The notes under the pieces: model-generated | What the model was told of the DNA's origin: nothing | Seen by the model: only the letters and a program-made list of their open reading frames with translations | The model's database searches: none | Origin: Temnothorax longispinosus | Lineage: Eukaryota > Arthropoda > Insecta > Hymenoptera > Formicidae | Direction of reading: 5' to 3' | Assembly (NCBI RefSeq): GCF_030848805.1 | Contig: NC_092366.1 | Span: forward strand, 19,840,181-19,904,180 | Length of the DNA stretch: 64,000 nucleotides | In this document: positions 62,761-64,000 of the stretch, piece after piece | Numbering within the stretch: the first letter of the stretch is position 1 | How the letters are laid out: each line of letters starts with the position of its first letter | Position numbers and translations under genes: made by a program

Positions 62761-63523
62761 ACTAAAAAAATTCCAATGAAACAATCAAACCTTCGAAGAC
62801 GATCTTAAATAAAAAAAAAATAATCGGCTCATGAACGACGCTCACCCTCGGGCCTATTCGGGCCAATTTGCATAATCCCCTGTATTCACGGCACAATTCA
62901 CGGCGGGAAATCGACTAATCGGGGCCGAATAAAAAGCTGCGCGCGCGCGATTGGCCGATCCGTCCGAGCGGGCGTTATCGCGCGTCAATAACGCGCGTCA
63001 CCGTGACACGGTACGGTGAGATCGAGATGAATTTCGACGATCCCGGCGCCGATGACGGATTTTCCGTCTGCGTGGCGACCGCCGTATTCGCCGTTTGACG
63101 TTTGACCTCCGCGACGACTCGAGAATAGTCGAGAAGCGGAAAACTCGTCGCGCACGGGAGGAAGCGGGTATAGCCCCCACGCGTCAGCGCCATTCGATCG
63201 GCACGGGGTGCCGTTATTCGCGTATCAAGAAGAACAGTTAAACCGCGATCATAGAGTCGTCCCCGTCCCCGGTCTCCCCGGCACCGAGCGCCGCGTCAAA
63301 CGCTGACAACGTCGCTTTGTCCGGAACCGACCGCCGACGGCGATTCCAGCGTAGCGACCGTGAGCGACTCTGCCGACCCACGGAGACGTGGCGCGCATCC
63401 TCGCGTGACGACTGACGGATCGACGGACGACGATAGAGAGTGAGTGAGAAGCGAGAGACACCGTGTCCTGAGAGGTTCAAATATCCGAGGCTTCGAGGAG
63501 TCGTTACCTCGCGCGCCAGCGAG
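62761..63523 (+). promoter_or_regulatory. CpG-rich promoter and leader of the hemomucin-like gene
   Basis: GC- and CpG-rich sequence upstream of the ATG at 63524, with no competing recognised gene. Frames on the minus strand here are short and composition-driven. It probably acts as a divergent promoter with the NSL1-like gene. Confidence 0.4.
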
Positions 63524-63927
63524 ATGAGCTATCTAAAGTCGATCGGCACCGCCGTCATCTACATCGGCCTGTTCCTGGCCGTGATCACGTACATGCCCGG
63601 TCTACCGCCGGACTCGGAGTTCCACGAGTACAGGTACTTAATCACACGATCGCGAAGAGAAAGAAAGAGGAGAGAAAAAAGAAATACGCGAATGATATTG
63701 ACTCTGATTGACCCTTGACCTTCGACCTTGCAGCGTGACACCGCCGCGCGAGCTTGACCCGAAGAATCGGCTGAACGACGTCGAGAGGCTGTTCGAGGGC
63801 GAGATCAATTCCCCGGAGAGCTTCGACTCGTATGACGGGCAGCTCTACACCGGCGTCCACGGCGGCTACGTCCTGAGGATCGAGGAGGATCGCACGGTGC
63901 CGATCGTCAAGTTCGGCGAGAATTGCG
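63524..63927 (+). CDS. Hemomucin / adipocyte plasma membrane-associated protein-like, 5' part only
   Basis: Exons 63524-63633 and 63734-63927 are joined in phase (AG/C), and the gene continues past the window edge after a GTGAGT donor. The protein starts MSYLKSIGTAVIYIGLFLAV, a short cytoplasmic tail plus signal anchor (about residues 9-28), as in Drosophila hemomucin and vertebrate APMAP. There follow LPPDSEFHEYSVTPPRELD and QLYTGVHGGYVLRIEED, the first blade of the strictosidine-synthase-like six-bladed propeller. Hemomucin is a glycosylated surface protein of haemocytes and gut in flies. The catalytic activity of insect members is uncertain. Only 101 codons are visible. Confidence 0.88.
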
Positions 63928-64000
63928 GTGAGTATAGTAATAAATGGAAACTCGATTTCTCGATTTTCTTTTCAACCGGAAAGAGTTGCGCAAGATTCAT

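Noticed and set aside
1..64000. tRNA, rRNA, CRISPR array or viral insertion
   Set aside because: No convincing tRNA boxes, ribosomal sequence, spacer-repeat array or viral gene was seen on reading both strands.

Overview
The window looks like a piece of an insect nuclear genome, most likely a hymenopteran such as an ant. The genes have many short exons with GT-AG introns. The intergenic DNA is AT-rich with several CpG-rich promoter-like patches. There are numerous small inverted-repeat DNA transposons. The proteins rebuilt from spliced exons match insect or animal families end to end. Species cannot be fixed from sequence alone. All exon coordinates below were read by eye from splice sites, reading phase and family similarity.

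Layout, left to right. 1-6720 is non-coding and is probably the 3' UTR and downstream flank of G-alpha-o. 6721-26697 (minus) is a complete eight-exon G protein alpha-o gene (354 aa) with large introns carrying mobile elements. Upstream is a GC-rich leader with no ATG for more than 700 nt (26698-27430). 27.4-39.4 kb has no recognisable protein gene. It holds several MITEs, a piggyBac-type element, a 1.6 kb CpG-rich island (31.9-33.5 kb) and probable UTR or flank. 39492-48349 (minus) is RanBPM/RanBP9 (seven coding exons, 594 aa), a CTLH-complex scaffold. It faces RTRAF (C14orf166/CLE homologue, plus strand, 49924-51238) across a divergent promoter. In that promoter a ~730 bp block carrying the RTRAF promoter and first coding exon has been tandemly duplicated together with a foldback transposon.

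From 51.2 to 54.3 kb the DNA is AT-rich and empty of genes. 54318-54953 (minus) is a ZFAND2-type AN1 zinc-finger gene. 56245-60956 (minus) is the intraflagellar transport gene IFT70/TTC30 (nine exons, 658 aa). A complete ZCCHC17 homologue lies on the opposite strand inside its sixth intron, and an RFX X-box sits 150 bp upstream of its ATG. 61369-61821 (minus) is a small two-exon gene resembling the kinetochore protein NSL1. At the right edge the first two coding exons of a hemomucin/APMAP-like gene (plus strand) run out of the window.

The genes do not form one pathway. Shared organisation is by promoter sharing (RanBPM/RTRAF, probably NSL1-like/hemomucin), nesting (ZCCHC17 in IFT70) and tight tandem spacing (NSL1-like/IFT70). 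I found no tRNA, rRNA, CRISPR array or wholly new protein system. The most notable items are the exon-1/promoter duplication of RTRAF with its hairpin element, the X-box of IFT70, the ATG-free leader of G-alpha-o and the orphan CpG island.
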